A stretch of DNA of 45,049 nt from Actinomycetota bacterium. Lineage in GTDB: Bacteria; Actinomycetota; Thermoleophilia; RBG-16-64-13. Positions 44,929-45,049 of the stretch are shown one piece after another. The DNA lies in contig JAAYZX010000016.1 in the NCBI GenBank assembly GCA_012514635.1, positions 1 through 45,049 on the forward strand, written 5' to 3'. The notes beneath the pieces were generated by a model that was given only the letters and a program-made list of their open reading frames with translations, was not told the DNA's origin and did not search any database. The number at the start of each line of letters is the position of its first letter. Positions within the stretch are counted from its first letter, which is position 1. The position numbers and the translations under genes are program-made.

Positions 44929-45049
44929 GAGCCTGTCGGGAAATCCCCGCAGGTGAAGTCTAGACTCTCCCGGGCCGGGCGGGTAGTGTGGCTGGAAACC
45001 AACCAGGAGGCGCGCTCGTGGCCCGGGAGTTTCTGCCCTATGATCTCGA
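44929..45049 (+). mobile_element. Left end of an IS1182-like insertion sequence (cut by window edge)
   Basis: GAGCCTGTCGGGAAATCCC, immediately after the rtcB stop, resembles the terminal repeat of IS1182/IS5-type elements. About 90 bp later a transposase-like start appears. Family assignment is from memory of typical ends and N-termini. Confidence 0.55.
45018..45049 (+). CDS. Transposase N-terminus, IS1182-like (partial)
   Basis: GTG at 45018 has AGGAGG at 45005-45010 and encodes MAREFLPYDL, which matches the usual first residues of IS1182-family transposases. Only about ten codons are inside the window. Confidence 0.55.
   Translation, partial: MAREFLPYDL

Overview
The window is a high-GC bacterial chromosome segment that is mostly core genes, with a small tRNA-anchored island near the left end and the start of an insertion sequence at the right edge. 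The rpsF-ssb-rpsR-DUF2232-rplI-dnaB block, the nearly complete purine set, an UPF0182 protein, an S-layer-homology protein, a zinc-ribbon-tailed MscL, lipoproteins and selenocysteine use suggest a monoderm, probably anaerobic lineage, either a deep-branching Actinobacteriota or a Firmicutes-like group. This placement is an inference from gene content; there is no rRNA in the window.

Layout. 1-2.2 kb: tRNA-Glu, mscL, and a secreted SLH/glucosaminidase-like protein. 2.2-5.5 kb: an island of about 3.3 kb bounded by a 48-bp direct repeat of the tRNA-Lys 3' end. It holds a MITE-like structured element, two lipoprotein genes and an integrase remnant. 5.7-22.5 kb: an almost unbroken minus-strand run. 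Read in its own direction it is rpsF (apparent CTG start), ssb, rpsR, DUF2232, rplI, dnaB, an FAD dehydrogenase, then purA, purD, purE, purB, purC, a zinc-ribbon gene, purF, and purM-purN-purH. No purL, purS, purQ or purK is present. 22.7-28.5 kb: a DUF4349 lipoprotein and a lysine/saccharopine cluster (TIGR00300 enzyme, saccharopine dehydrogenase, LOR/LKR-type dehydrogenase, Lrp regulator). 28.7-29.6 kb: a diacylglycerol-kinase-like gene.

29.7-35.4 kb is the most interesting part. A minus-strand thiol-redox cluster reads trxA, a small thioredoxin-fold gene with an in-frame TGA, an FmdB-like zinc ribbon, lgt, a TlpA/ResA-type lipoprotein gene with TGA exactly at the first Cys of its CxxC motif, and ccdA. 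Both TGAs are followed by a hairpin placed like a bacterial SECIS element, and ordinary genes here, including the TlpA gene itself, use TGA as a stop. The best reading is two selenoproteins: a UxxC membrane-anchored redoxin and a CxxxxU thioredoxin-like protein. Next door are a LysR regulator and a divergent yedF-type gene of the selenium-metabolism-associated family, a metal-binding HMA protein, and a CsoR/CstR-like palindrome in the trxA promoter. Together they suggest a selenium-linked electron relay from cytosolic thioredoxin through CcdA to an extracytoplasmic selenolipoprotein.

35.4-45 kb: a giant UPF0182 membrane protein, a CBS-domain site-2 protease, hsp20 overlapping lon, archease with rtcB, and the left end of an IS1182-like element. 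Long GC-rich perfect hairpins without T-tracts recur between genes.
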